A stretch of 64,000 nt of DNA from positions 9,573,648 through 9,637,647 of the forward strand of contig NC_080045.1 of assembly GCF_012489685.1 (NCBI RefSeq). Direction: 5' to 3'. Position numbers and translations under genes: made by a program. The notes under the pieces are model-generated. The model ran no database searches. It had not been told where the DNA came from and saw only the letters and a list, made by a program, of their open reading frames with translations. Positions 12,750 through 23,395 of the stretch are shown in pieces (the first letter of the stretch is position 1; every line of letters starts with the position of its first letter). Source of the stretch: Lotus japonicus. Taxonomy: Eukaryota; Streptophyta; Magnoliopsida; Fabales; Fabaceae.

Positions 12750-13324
12750 GAATCAAAATTACTAAGAGATATAAAGGGTATATTAGAAAGCTAGTAATAA
12801 TTTTAACAAAAAACCAGAATATTAATACTATTTCTTAATACATGTGTCAAAACCTTAAAGTAACAAAATTATAGGAATAAAGGGAACATTGTAAAAAAAT
12901 TAATGCATTAAAGTGACAATGCTAATTAGTCCTCCCGTCCCCATTTATAAGCATTTTAACCATAATTAAAAAATTATTTACAATAAATTTCTCTAGAGTT
13001 TATTCTTCTATTAACTATCATAGATTACCCTTACAGTTTTATAAAAACTTTCAAATTTAACTAATTTCTCTCTCTATTTTAACTATTTGTTTAAATTTCT
13101 ATCCATGTTAAAAACTTTTCAAAATCACATCATCGCTTCCATGTTAAACATGAGGGTAATTTTAGAAAAAATATTAATTGTTTCATTGATATATTATAAA
13201 GTGAGTTATATTTACGATAAGAAAAAAATCTTAACATGTTACTTATTCATAGAGACTAGGAGTACTAATTATATCGTGCAATGAAAATATATCGTTTGGT
13301 TCTTTAGATATAAAACTTAATTAA

Positions 13325-13498
13325 CCACAAGTGGGGAATGTGCATTTCCTTAAGGGATTTCATCTAGGCTTCTGGCCCGGGTTCGATCCGGTCTGAGGTA
13401 AAAAATAATACATTTATGGTCAGGGACTTCACTACTGTATCCCGAGCCAGATTAGTCACGTGGGGTCTCTTTCTCCCGTGGAGACTGGTGGCCAAAGG

Positions 13499-13502
<4 letters not shown>
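13325..13502 (+). mobile_element. tRNA-derived SINE (unit 1)
   Basis: A short repeat with a pol III B-box GGTTCGATCC at about 13380, a weaker A-box-like TAACCACAAGTGG about 55 bp upstream, a non-tRNA body, and a simple-sequence (TA)n tail. The body words ACTTCACTACTGTATCCCGAGCCAG and the closing CCGTGGAGACTGGTGG are in the style of plant SINEs. The unit 2 twin is at 25712-25895. The family name is not certain. Confidence 0.65.

Positions 13503-13549
<47 letters not shown>
13503..13549. repeat. (TA)n microsatellite
   Basis: A simple AT dinucleotide tract directly after the SINE. The unit 2 copy (about 25896-25940) is slightly shorter, so it is a length marker between units. Confidence 0.9.
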
Positions 13550-13553
<4 letters not shown>

Positions 13554-13646
13554 GACTTAATTAAATATTTACATAATTTAATATTTTATTTCATCTTACT
13601 GATGAAGATTTAATTTAATAATGTTAATAAATATGTCAAAAGGCTT

Positions 13647-13965
13647 TGGACTGGGCGAGACTCCAGGGTCCCTCGCCCAGGAGCACTGGCCTAGGGCGAT
13701 GAGCGGACTAGGGACTTGGGCCTTCATCCCGGAGGCCCAACTGGCCCATTAGGATGATTTAGAGGCGCTAAGCCCAACTCCTCCAACTATAAATAGGGGA
13801 GGGATACCAATTGTAAAGGACTCTTGGCTCATTTGTGAGAAAACAAGATTGGAATTCAGTTATTCTCTCTCTAAAGCGGTTACGCTCTCACTTTCCCAAG
13901 GAATCTCACATCACGTTCCTCACACCTTAGGTACTATACCTCATCTCAATGTTCATGAAGGAACA
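13647..13965 (+). repeat. Tat-like gypsy LTR, first copy
   Basis: A 319-bp repeat running TGGACTGGGCGAG...GAAGGAACA, matched by copies at 26037-26355 and 34637-34955. It holds a TATAAATAG box near 13787 and is followed by a primer site starting TGGCGCCGTCTGTGGGGAT at 13968. Upstream homology to the 3' LTR stops at TGGACTGG, so either this is the true LTR start or the 5' copies are truncated versions of a longer LTR. No clear polypurine tract precedes the 34637 copy, which keeps that second option open. Confidence 0.75.
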
Positions 13966-13967
13966 TT

Positions 13968-13986
13968 TGGCGCCGTCTGTGGGGAT
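13968..13986 (+). other. Gypsy primer binding site
   Basis: TGGCGCCGTCTGTGGGGAT lies two bases after the LTR end. The first nine bases fit the complement of a tRNA ending ACGGCGCCA, such as tRNA-Asp. The rest differs, so the primer tRNA is not settled. The same site follows the LTR at 26355. Confidence 0.7.
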
Positions 13987-14111
13987 CGGTAGATTTCGAT
14001 TCCTGGACTACGTGGATTGCAATTGGATTTAGAGAAGTTCAATTCTCTGTGTGAATTTTCTTCAGTTTTTAGTTTTTCGCCTGAAGTTCTTCGGTTCACT
14101 AACCAAGATCG

Positions 14112-16676
14112 ATGGAGACACGTCGTCGACGACGCGACAAAGATCAGGAGCGGCGGCGCGATTCGCCTCCACGCCGCGTGAGGCAGGCCGCGACGCGAGC
14201 AAGTTCGCCATGAAGAAACCGATCAGTTAACTCCTCCTCCACCACCACCTCCACCTCCTTCTCCAACGCCTTCGTTACCTTCTCCGCCAACTTCACCGGA
14301 GCAGCAGAGATCACCAGCGCACTCACCCAGAGCTTCGGGAGAGGAGAATCCGGCACCTCAGGAACCGATCTCTGGCCAAGATTAGAGGCGCTTGATCCGT
14401 AGTGTTGGTGATATACGACAGAGAAACGATTACTTACAAGAACAGCTAGAGTATTATCATTTCGAGCAGCAGGATGAAGGGGAGCGCGAAGCGGAAGCCG
14501 TGGCTGAATTTGAACCGTTCTCAGCGGCAGTAAGAAAGGTTGCCATACCAGATAACATGAAGAATATTGTCCTTGAGACATACAGCGGGAAAGTTGATCC
14601 CAAGGAGCACCTGCTATATTTCAATACAAAAATGGTGATCAGTGCCGCTTCCGACGCTGTGAAGTGCAAGATGTTTCCAGCTACGTTCAAAGGCACAGCC
14701 ATGGCGTGGTTTACCACGCTACCCCGAGGATCCATCACTAATTTCCGTGACTTCTCATCAAAATTCCTCGTCCAGTTTTCCGTCAGTAATACCAAGCAGG
14801 TGACAATTGAGGATCTCTACAACGTCCGCCAATCTAAGGGAGAGACTCTGAAGCAGTATGTAAAATGATTCAGCGCGGCGTTAGTCAAAATTGAGGAGTC
14901 AGAGCCGCACGCCTGTGAGCGTGCCTTCAAGAACGGGTTGCAGCTGGGGAAGCTGAATAGCAAGTTGAGCCGCAAGCCAGCTCGGTCCATGGCGGAGATC
15001 CAGACGCGAACAAACACCTACATCCTGGACGAGGAGGATGATGCTTTCAAGCGAAGGCGCACGAAAAAGGAGAAGGACGGCGAACAGGGGACGCTTCGCC
15101 AAGAGAAAAACGGAATAAGGAGAGGGGAGAGGGCAGCAAAAAGCGAGACAGGAAGGTGAGGACATGAGAGAAGGCTGCGAAGGAGCCATTGTACCCTAAG
15201 AGAGAAAATTTTGAGTGCCGCAGACCGTGGCATAAAGCTAACCCTCGCCGGCGAGAGGAGTCAGGTAAGAGTCTTAATGCACATTTGACGGAGTTGCTTC
15301 GTGAAGTCGGTAACCCACGCGGTTGAGGAAGGCGAGAAATAGGCCGACCCGCCCCGAGTGGGGTTGGATAAAATGAACTGGTGCGAGTATCACCGTTCGG
15401 CAGGCCATGACACGGAATATTGCTTTACCCTGAAGAACGAGATTGAGAGGCTCATTCGAGCGGGACGATCGCAGATGAACGACCGTGGCGATCGGTGGAA
15501 TGGAAAACGGCAGTAAGGGAACCGGTACAGAGGGGGCCGTCAGCAGGATGACCGCAGGCGAGACGACCGCCGACGCACGCCAACCGCTGACAAAAAGGAA
15601 ACACTAGCAACAAGGAAGAAGGGGGCGGAAGAAACCTTTAATAAAGACCTTGAGCCGCCAGTTGGGACAATAAACACAATCGCGGGTGGCTTCGGCGGGG
15701 GCGGAGACACAGCGTCGGCAAGGCGAAGGCACGTGAGAGCAGTGACATCAGTGCAACAGTATGAAACTCCATTCGGTTTCCAACATCCAGATATTGTGAT
15801 ATTGTCGGCAGATTTCGAAGGGATCAAGACACACAAGGACGATCCTGTGGTTGTAATGATAAGGATTAACAGTTTTAATGTACGGCTGGTTCTTTTGGAC
15901 CAAGGGAGCTCCGCTGACATCATCTACGGAGATGCTTTTGATCAATTAGGATTGACGGACAAAGATTTGATGCCCTAAATAGGAACGTTGGTAGGCTTCT
16001 CGGGCGAGCAACTCTGGGTACACATATATGTAGATCTGGACACAGTCTTTGGTATCAACGATAACGCCAAGCTAATCCGCGTAAGGTATCTTGTATTGCA
16101 GGTTGTGGCATCCTACAACGTCATCATCGGAAGGAACACACTCAATCGCCTCTGTGCAGTAATTTTGACGGCACACCTGGCGGTGAAATATCCGCTGATA
16201 AGTGAAAAAGTGGGAAAGATTGTAGTTGATCAGAGGAGGGCGAGAGAATGTTACAACAACTGTCTCAACTTGTATGGAAAGAAAGGAGCTAGCGAGGGAC
16301 ACATGTGTCTTGAGGTTGAGGTCATCCAAGGTAACCAAGGCAGGCAATGGGAATCGAAGCACGAGGTTGACAGGAAGATAGCAAGATCAGGGAGCAACAA
16401 AGGACAGGTCAGGATAGATGGCAGGACGGGCAAGGATGGACAGTTCACGGACGCTCATGCAGAGGAGCGTTGGGCAAGTGTGATCGCAGATTTAGAAGCA
16501 TATAAATTCAGCTGGGGGTGTTGGCGATCGAGCCCAGGCTCACGGTTAGTCAAGAGAGACACTTAGAGAAGCTGGTAGAGGACAACTTTGACCTCTTCAG
16601 CTGGAGCTCAAAAGACCTTGAACTCTTGGAACTGCCGATGTTCAGGAAACAAAGTCTCTTGAATTCAGGGCGATAT
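14112..16676 (+). pseudogene. Tat-like gypsy gag-protease, middle copy, broken
   Basis: A Gag precursor with an Arg-rich start, a Pro-rich linker, a capsid-like domain (open piece 14392-14868 ending LKQYVK), then a TGA where Arg is expected, and continuing Gag. A CCHC-type knuckle of the form CEYHRSAGHDTxxC is encoded near 15383-15425, and the protease core is LLDQGSSADIIYGDAF (about 15893-15940). A TAA at about 15976 breaks the frame after DKDLMP. It ends at the gypsy/host junction at about 16675. There is no RT, RNase H or integrase. Confidence 0.8.
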
Positions 16677-17965
16677 TAAAGTATTGGAATAACAGGACTT
16701 CGACCTTCGATCTGGAGCTTCGAACTGATCTAAACACTTAGCCAATTTATAAATCAAAATTTGAAGATTCAATCTCATGGTCTTGACCTGTGATTATGTG
16801 AAGTTCTTCCACAAACTCCTACCTTCGAACCTACTCTTGAGTCTTGTGGAACTCATTCGAATGTATCATAGAAAAATAAATAAGGTGAAATCTGTGGTAC
16901 CCCAAAATTATTTTGGGTATGATACTCGCATTAATAAAGTAATTTAGCAGATTATTGTCATGTGAAATAAATTTTTAGCTGTCAAGGTTTATTGATGACA
17001 GAGTTGACGATATCTGGAGATCATGATCGGCGAACGATGAAAACCATGGTGTCCGACACCTTTGTTTTGAAATAAATTTTTTACGATGCAGAGGAGAAGA
17101 AGGGTTGGGAACTTTCTGGAGGATTACTTTGCAAATAATGATGAGAATATTAACACTTAAAATTTAGAGTATGTTTTTTATTGGTACACGTCATTTAGAG
17201 CATGTATGACTCAATCAAGACATGTATATTTATTGATACACATCATTTTAAGTACCATATCTTGATCTAACTTAAGGTACCACAACAAGCATCTAGAAAT
17301 AAAGGGGAATAAGAATAATAGCGCGGTAGTCGTGTATCTACCACATCTAAAGTAGCGATGGTGTCTAGTGATGCTACTAAGCGCATAAATTAACCATGCC
17401 AGCAGAACTTGCAATTCAGCAGACTTTGTGACACAAATAGTAGTTGTAAACTCATATCTCTTTTAACTATATTAGTTATGCCATTGGCCAATGATGTTGG
17501 CAAAGATGGGATGATCTTAACTGTCGTCACTGATCAATCATTTGTCACAGAAGCAACATGAACATTAATGAAATCATTTTCTATATCATAGGAACAGAAC
17601 TAGGCTGATATATATTGACGAATCACTAACCCAATGAGAAATATAAAAATAAAAATATTTTATATTCTACCTCTTGTAACATTTATATTTTTTGATCTAT
17701 TCTGTGAAATATGTTGCCAAATGCCTTTAATTAAATAAGCTAACTTTAAGCTTTTATCTAAGTTAATAGATAGATGCTCCCAAACTTATATTTTTATACC
17801 TTGTACTCAATAATTTATAACAAGTGTAGCTATCCCCAACCTAAATTTATGGGGTGTGTTATAATGACATAAAATTTAAATTTGTGTGGACTTTACTCTT
17901 AGTTCGAAAGTTAAATTTATATGTATATTTTATTTAGTTTATTTTATAAGATACAAAAGATCTCA

Positions 17966-18521
17966 TCACTCATAACAACAACAAATCGTAAGCCCGGTAA
18001 GAGCGAATACAAAACAATTTCCTCCTTTCTTATAACCACTCCTAAAGCAGTTTTCTCTACAATCTGATCCATTATAGCAAAACTCAGTCCCAATGCAAGT
18101 TCTAGGAGGATTACCAAAGCTATTCTTCGAGCCAATCGATATTCCTGCATCAAACCCAAAGTTAATTAAAATTTCACCTTATTGATATATTAAACCAACC
18201 AATATAACTTCAAAAAATTAGAAATCATTATCTTGTGATGCACAGGTGACATCTTCTATTAAAATTTACAAACATTAAAAGTTGTTTTGAAAATATTTTC
18301 GAATCCCACCACTGCAAAACAATTTTTATTTTATAATTAACATATAAGAACATTAAACGAATAAAGCATATACCTCTTTTAGTTGGAAGTTTTCTCATTT
18401 TTTTTGTTACAAAAATGTAAAAAAAGCAATCAATCAAACAAACTTTTAAATTCATACCTGAAACAAAAATCAAAGTGAGGCATAAAATCAAGAGATGAGA
18501 TGGACATTTGTGCATAAACAT
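17966..18521 (-). CDS. Defensin-like secreted cysteine-rich peptide, 2 exons, 80 aa
   Basis: Predicted small secreted peptide. Exon 1 (18521-18458, 64 bp) encodes a 21-residue hydrophobic leader starting MFMHKCPSHLLIL. A phase-1 intron runs from GTATGA to GATGCAG. Exon 2 (18144-17966, 179 bp) encodes the mature part and ends at TGA. The mature peptide has exactly eight cysteines spaced C-x5-C-x5-C-x3-C-x10-C-x10-CCC, with a GGNC motif like the defensin G-x-C. A signal-peptide exon, phase-1 intron and cysteine-rich second exon are the usual plant DEFL layout. It is too split for a simple ORF scan. Target and role are unknown; DEFLs act in defence, pollen recognition or symbiosis. Its duplicate at 10439-10992 is dead. 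No splice evidence is available here. Confidence 0.75.
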
Positions 18522-18582
18522 TTTGAGGAATTTTAACTTTTATTGTTTTTCTCACAAGATGGAGACTAATATGCATTTCTCA

Positions 18583-18592
18583 TTATATATAG
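18583..18592 (-). promoter_or_regulatory. TATA box of the defensin-like gene
   Basis: The plus-strand TTATATATAG reads CTATATATAA on the gene strand, about 62-71 bp upstream of the ATG at 18521. A second TATA-like word lies slightly further upstream (near 18598-18607). The spacing allows a short 5' leader. The unit 1 copy is at 11053-11062. Confidence 0.55.
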
Positions 18593-19788
18593 TGGACCAT
18601 ATATAAATAGAATAACTTTTTTTTAGAAAGTGATAACTTAATAAGATGATATATTGAATAGATAATTAATATCATTAAAGTCAAATTAAATACTAAATAT
18701 AATATTTACTGTATTCCAATAGTAATTAGTACTAGTATTCAATGCAAATTAATATTATTAATTATTGTAAAAATTATAATACAGGTTGACTTGAGTTTTA
18801 TATTAATATATATATTAATAGTCACTAAAAACACTTTATATTATTAATTATAGTGTAACGTTACTTTCAAAAAAAAATTATAGCAACGTTTAATTTTAAA
18901 ATATTTCATGAAGAAATTTTCCAATGTATAAAAAAAAATATTTCATGAAGATAAACAAAAATAATAATATATTTTCATTTTTAAAAAACATTGAATGACA
19001 AATTACATTTTTAGCTATGCTATTTATTAATCATAAAGCTTGTAATACATTAAATAGAGTAAGTTGACTTGAGTTTTATACTAATAAAGTTGTTAATGAG
19101 TTATTGAAGACACTTTGTATAATTAATTAACTACTCTATCCGTTCTTTAATATATGGAAAATGCTATAGTGCACGAGACAGACCTGACGTGTAATGCACG
19201 AAGTAATTTTCTGGCGGTTATAAACCCCTTGTAGTGTTAAAACCGCCAGAAATTGCGAGTCGGATTTTGCAATTTGTGACACTTATGAGTTTCTGGAGGT
19301 TTGAAACTGCCAGGAAACGCGTTTCGTGCATGACACGACAAAATCTGTCGTGTCTTATATACTCTGCTCTTAATATATATTACTATCTTAAGAGTATTTT
19401 TGTTTCTGTTTATTTATCTGTTACATAATTTCAAGAAAACATTAATTACGTCTTATCAATTATACCCTTAACATGTTTAATTTTTAATGGTGGAAGGAAA
19501 TTTTAAAAATCAAAAGGGAAAACTTAGATACAGTAACATTTATACAGTTGGTACTGTTTTCCAATAAAAAATTGACATATGTCCCATTAATAATTTTTTT
19601 TCATTTTTAACCGCTTCCCCTGATTCCCTGTAACAAGTCACGTTAATGCTATCGTTTCTACGTCTAAATTCCAATAACAAAGAAACTGCAGTTCTCAAAT
19701 CTCACTTCGGATCCAATTCCTATTGTCAATTCTTTGGCTGAAATGTTAATGCTCTATCTCCAATCAATACTTTGTTCTTGCTTTCGCT

Positions 19789-20875
19789 CAAGCTAATCCA
19801 GTCCACCCGTTAAGGTGATTTCTTCCTTCTTAGAATGAAGGCAATCCACTAATCAGATAATTGTTACAACTGCACTTGAAACCTACAAGTGACTAACAAT
19901 ACACTGACTTAGCTATCACTAAGATTCACTCTCTTAGTCTTCTCTAGGATCCGATCAACCTTGATCTCCTAAAGGAATCACCACTAAGATTCACTCTCTT
20001 AGTCTTCTCTAGGATCCGATCAACCTTGATCTCCTAAAGGAATCACCACTAAGATTCACTCTCTTAGTCTTCTTAAGGATACTGACCTACCCGGTCCCTT
20101 AAGGAAAATCAAACAACTGTTTGAGGTTGGTGTTTACAAAGGTTTGCTTCTAAATAAGCTGAGTGTAAACCAAATAAGAATAGATGAAGAAAGTAGAGGC
20201 TTGAATCTTCTCTTGTATTGCAGCTCTTTGTTTTCTCTCGCTCTTCTCGCTCTCTTAGTCTTTCTTCTTTTCTTCAGCCTTTTATAGTCCAAGGTGCAAA
20301 GGATATTTCTGTTGAGAGAATATGACCGTTGGAGGGCATTTCTGGAACTTCCAGAACCTGCTGTGGCTGAACCTTGGTAGGTAGGCATTTCAGAATAGTA
20401 CACTGCTCTTGTACTTCTCGATAGAGACCTTTGCCTTTAACCATTGACCTCTGATCAGAGTTATGCTTCGTGTTGGAACTTGTGAAGCTTGGTGATCAGA
20501 GTCAGAGGGATGCTTGGATCCTCTGACCTTCGTAACTTCTGCTTCTGGACCTTCAGAGCTTCTGAACCTTCAGAGCCTCTGGTCCCTCAGAGCTTCTGGT
20601 CTTCAGATCTTCTGATCCTCAGATCTTCTGATCCTCTGATCTTCTGATCCTCTGATCTTCAGATCTTCAGATCCTCTGATCTTCTGAACTTCTGATCTTC
20701 AGATCCTCTGATCTTCTGAACTTCTGACGAATATATCTTCTGGTGTCAGAATCAGAACCTGTTTGTCAAAACACTCAAGACAAACATTAGAGTATCATAG
20801 TTGTTCATCCACAAATAAATACTTGTTATCATCAAAACATAGAGTTGTACCACATGACCAAATCTTGATCTAACA
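19789..20875 (-). repeat. 3' LTR of the gag-only copia, truncated by about 180 bp
   Basis: Matches 23576-24662 of the other LTR over the same 1087 bp. The first 180 bp of the full LTR (23396-23575) are missing at the left edge. Internally it holds a near-tandem block (about 19915-20085) of roughly 67-bp repeats containing CTAAGATTCACTCTCTTAGT, and a run of short GATCTTCTGATCCTCTGATC-type repeats (about 20560-20735). Confidence 0.9.
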
Positions 20876-21542
20876 ATCTCCCCCTTTTTGATGATGACAA
20901 AACCATGTATTTTGATGAACAACTCTAAACAAATAAACTGAATACACTCAGAGTATAAGGTATCAGAGTTAAAACTTATCCTGATGTGTATAGTTTATCT
21001 TGCTCCTTCTGAATCCAAGTCTCGTGCTTGATTCTGAGCTAAGCTCCCCCTGAATCTAATACTTAATATCAACGTTAGTAAAGTCTAGATTCTGAGCTAA
21101 ATGATGTAGGAGTTGAGTTGTCAAGATACTATAAGTTCTCCCCCTTTTTGTCATAAGCAAAAAGAATGAAGGTGGAAAAAAAAATAGTAAGAGTAAAAGA
21201 CGAAATACTCCCCCTCAGAAGTAATACCAAGGGATACTTGGCTTCTGATTAGCATATCTTCTGATGAGAGCAGAAGTGTGGTTCTGGTGACATCTCCGTT
21301 CTGGACAAAATTTCATCTTCAGATACTTCAGAATGAGAAGCTAGGAACCTGCTCTTCTTCTGATGACGCAAGTCAGAAGTTGTAGTAGCATCTTCTGATG
21401 TTGTTGCTTCTGGTTCGACAAGTTCTGAGTCTTTGTTTCTTTCTGAAACGGTCATGCTCATCTCTGCAAGCTTTTTCAGCTAGCTTTGACTTGACCAAAT
21501 CTTACTCTACTGATGCCTCCAAGATCAACTTCACCTTCAGGT

Positions 21543-23321
21543 TCAAGTTTTGGATCTTGGGACATATGCCTTTCTCCCATCATGTGTTGCTTGCATCCAC
21601 TGTCCAAGTTCCATGGTTGGAGTTTCGATGGACCTATTGAAGATATCTGCAACATATATAATCTTATCCCTAGGTACCCACTTTCTGGGTCCTTTCTTGT
21701 TAGTTAGCCCAGAAGTTCTGACAACTTTGGGTCTTTCAACAGGATAATATACAGGAATTTTTGCATGATATTTAGACATGGAGAAAGATCCCTTTATAAG
21801 AGGAGGTTTAGCAGCTTCAGCAGGTACAGGGTCAGGCAATATGGTACCAGAGGGAACAAAGCATTCATACAAAGATTTAGCTTTAGGCACAGAGGGCTCA
21901 TTTCTAAGTGGTTTAGAATACCCAATGCCACGCATTCCATTTCTGCTCACGCCATAGATCAATGAAGCCATCAAGCTTCTATCTACGCTTTTAGCCAGGA
22001 ATCTTTGAAAAGTTTTTTTATACTTAGATTCATGCTTACTATCAGAGGCATCGCAGGCAATAACTTCTTCTAACTTAGCAATTTGATTCTTAAGCACAGA
22101 GTTAGAATTAACTAAAGCATGGTTATCATTTTTCAAATCAGATATGATTTTCTCATGTTCAGAAGAAGTTTCAGAGGCAGCAGAGAAATTCTTTTTCAAC
22201 CTTTTATGCTTAGTCAAGAGAGAGTTATATTTATCCATAATTTCAGACAAAGCATCTTTAAGTTCAGAAGTTGAGAAAGAGTCAAATACCTCATTTTCAT
22301 CGTCAGAGTCTGGATCTCCTTCTGATTCTGAGTCAGAGTCAACAGCTTCCTTTGACTCTGCTCCTTTGTCTTTGACAATAGCCATGAGTCCTTGGACTTC
22401 ACCATCAGAGTCAACATCCTCTGACTCTGATTCATCAAATGTCACCATCAGACTCTTCTTGGTCTTGAAATGCTTCTTTGACTTTTCGTCCTTTGATGAA
22501 CCTTTGTATTTGCTCTGCCTGTGCTTCCAGATGCAGTTGAACTTTCTGGATATCAGAGTCAGCTCATCTTCATCAGAATCTTCTGATGCTTCTTCGGATT
22601 CTTCTGTTCCAGCTTGGAGAGTCTTAGCCTTTTCAGATTTGGATTTCAAGGCAATAGACTTCTTCTTGTGATCTTGATGTTCAGCACGCTTTAATTCATG
22701 ACACTTCAGTATGCTTATGAGTTCTTCCAAACTCATCTGCTCAACATCTCTAGTTAGCTCCAAGGAAGTTATCAAAGGCATCCAGCTTTCAGGAAGACCT
22801 CTAAGGATCCTCATGACATGATCCGCAGTGGTGTAGCTGTTGCTGAGGGGTCTTATTCCAGCTACGAGCAACTGAAATCTGGAAAACATATCCTCAATGG
22901 ATTCGTCAGGTTCCATTTGGAAGGATTCATACTGCTTGATTAGAGACAACGCTTTTGTCTCTTTCACTTTCTTGTTTCCTTCATGAGACATCTGCAAGGA
23001 TTCAAAGATGCCCTTGGCGGAATCACGATCAGTAATTTTCTCATATTCTTCATATGAAATGGCACTTTGTAGAATAGCTCTTGATCGGTGATGATCTCTG
23101 AACTCCTTCTTTTGATCTTCACTCATCTTCTCCCTTGGGATTTTTACACCATGTTCATCAACAGGAGGGGTGTAGCCATAAACAACAAAATCCCAAAGAT
23201 CAGGATCAAAGCCAAGAAAGAAGCTTTTGATTCTATCTTTCCAAAAATCAAATCTCTGACCATCAAAGATAGGTGGTCTTGCACTGTATTGATATTTGCT
23301 TGTAGTAGTGGTGGAATCCAT
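21543..23321 (-). CDS. Copia Gag-like protein, 592 aa, zinc knuckle missing
   Basis: Structural protein of the gag-only copia. The ATG at 23321 follows the primer site by about 60 bp. Residues about 15-215 form the copia Gag (UBN2/DUF4219-like) helical domain, with words such as IFDGQRFDFWKDRI and RILRGLPESWMPLI. A basic linker, an acidic Ser/Asp stretch (about 285-350) and a predicted coiled coil (about 355-430) follow. It ends KAYVPRSKT, the usual run-in to Pol in this family, then stops. No CX2CX4HX4C motif is present. In relatives I know, it lies between the KYKGSS-like linker and KKHFKTKK, so an internal deletion is likely. The frame is otherwise fully open. Confidence 0.85.
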   Translation of the reverse strand: MDSTTTTSKYQYSARPPIFDGQRFDFWKDRIKSFFLGFDPDLWDFVVYGYTPPVDEHGVKIPREKMSEDQKKEFRDHHRSRAILQSAISYEEYEKITDRDSAKGIFESLQMSHEGNKKVKETKALSLIKQYESFQMEPDESIEDMFSRFQLLVAGIRPLSNSYTTADHVMRILRGLPESWMPLITSLELTRDVEQMSLEELISILKCHELKRAEHQDHKKKSIALKSKSEKAKTLQAGTEESEEASEDSDEDELTLISRKFNCIWKHRQSKYKGSSKDEKSKKHFKTKKSLMVTFDESESEDVDSDGEVQGLMAIVKDKGAESKEAVDSDSESEGDPDSDDENEVFDSFSTSELKDALSEIMDKYNSLLTKHKRLKKNFSAASETSSEHEKIISDLKNDNHALVNSNSVLKNQIAKLEEVIACDASDSKHESKYKKTFQRFLAKSVDRSLMASLIYGVSRNGMRGIGYSKPLRNEPSVPKAKSLYECFVPSGTILPDPVPAEAAKPPLIKGSFSMSKYHAKIPVYYPVERPKVVRTSGLTNKKGPRKWVPRDKIIYVADIFNRSIETPTMELGQWMQATHDGRKAYVPRSKT

Positions 23322-23380
23322 GAGTTTTTCACACTGGCCCGGATCTACTGAACACTGTTAAGTGTGGTAATCAGAACTTG

Positions 23381-23393
23381 CGCTCTGATACCA
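23381..23393 (-). other. Copia primer binding site (initiator tRNA-Met)
   Basis: The minus-strand TGGTATCAGAGCG is the standard Ty1/copia primer site, two bases inside the LTR end at 23396. Confidence 0.9.
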
Positions 23394-23395
23394 AT

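Noticed and set aside
14144..14581. Minus-strand frames over gypsy gag (also 26452-26970)
   Set aside because: Shadow of the Pro-rich Gag linker on the other strand; not the known antisense gene, which lies downstream of pol.
22144..22671. A 175-codon Ser-rich plus-strand frame
   Set aside because: Antisense shadow of the acidic Asp/Glu/Ser stretch of the copia Gag.
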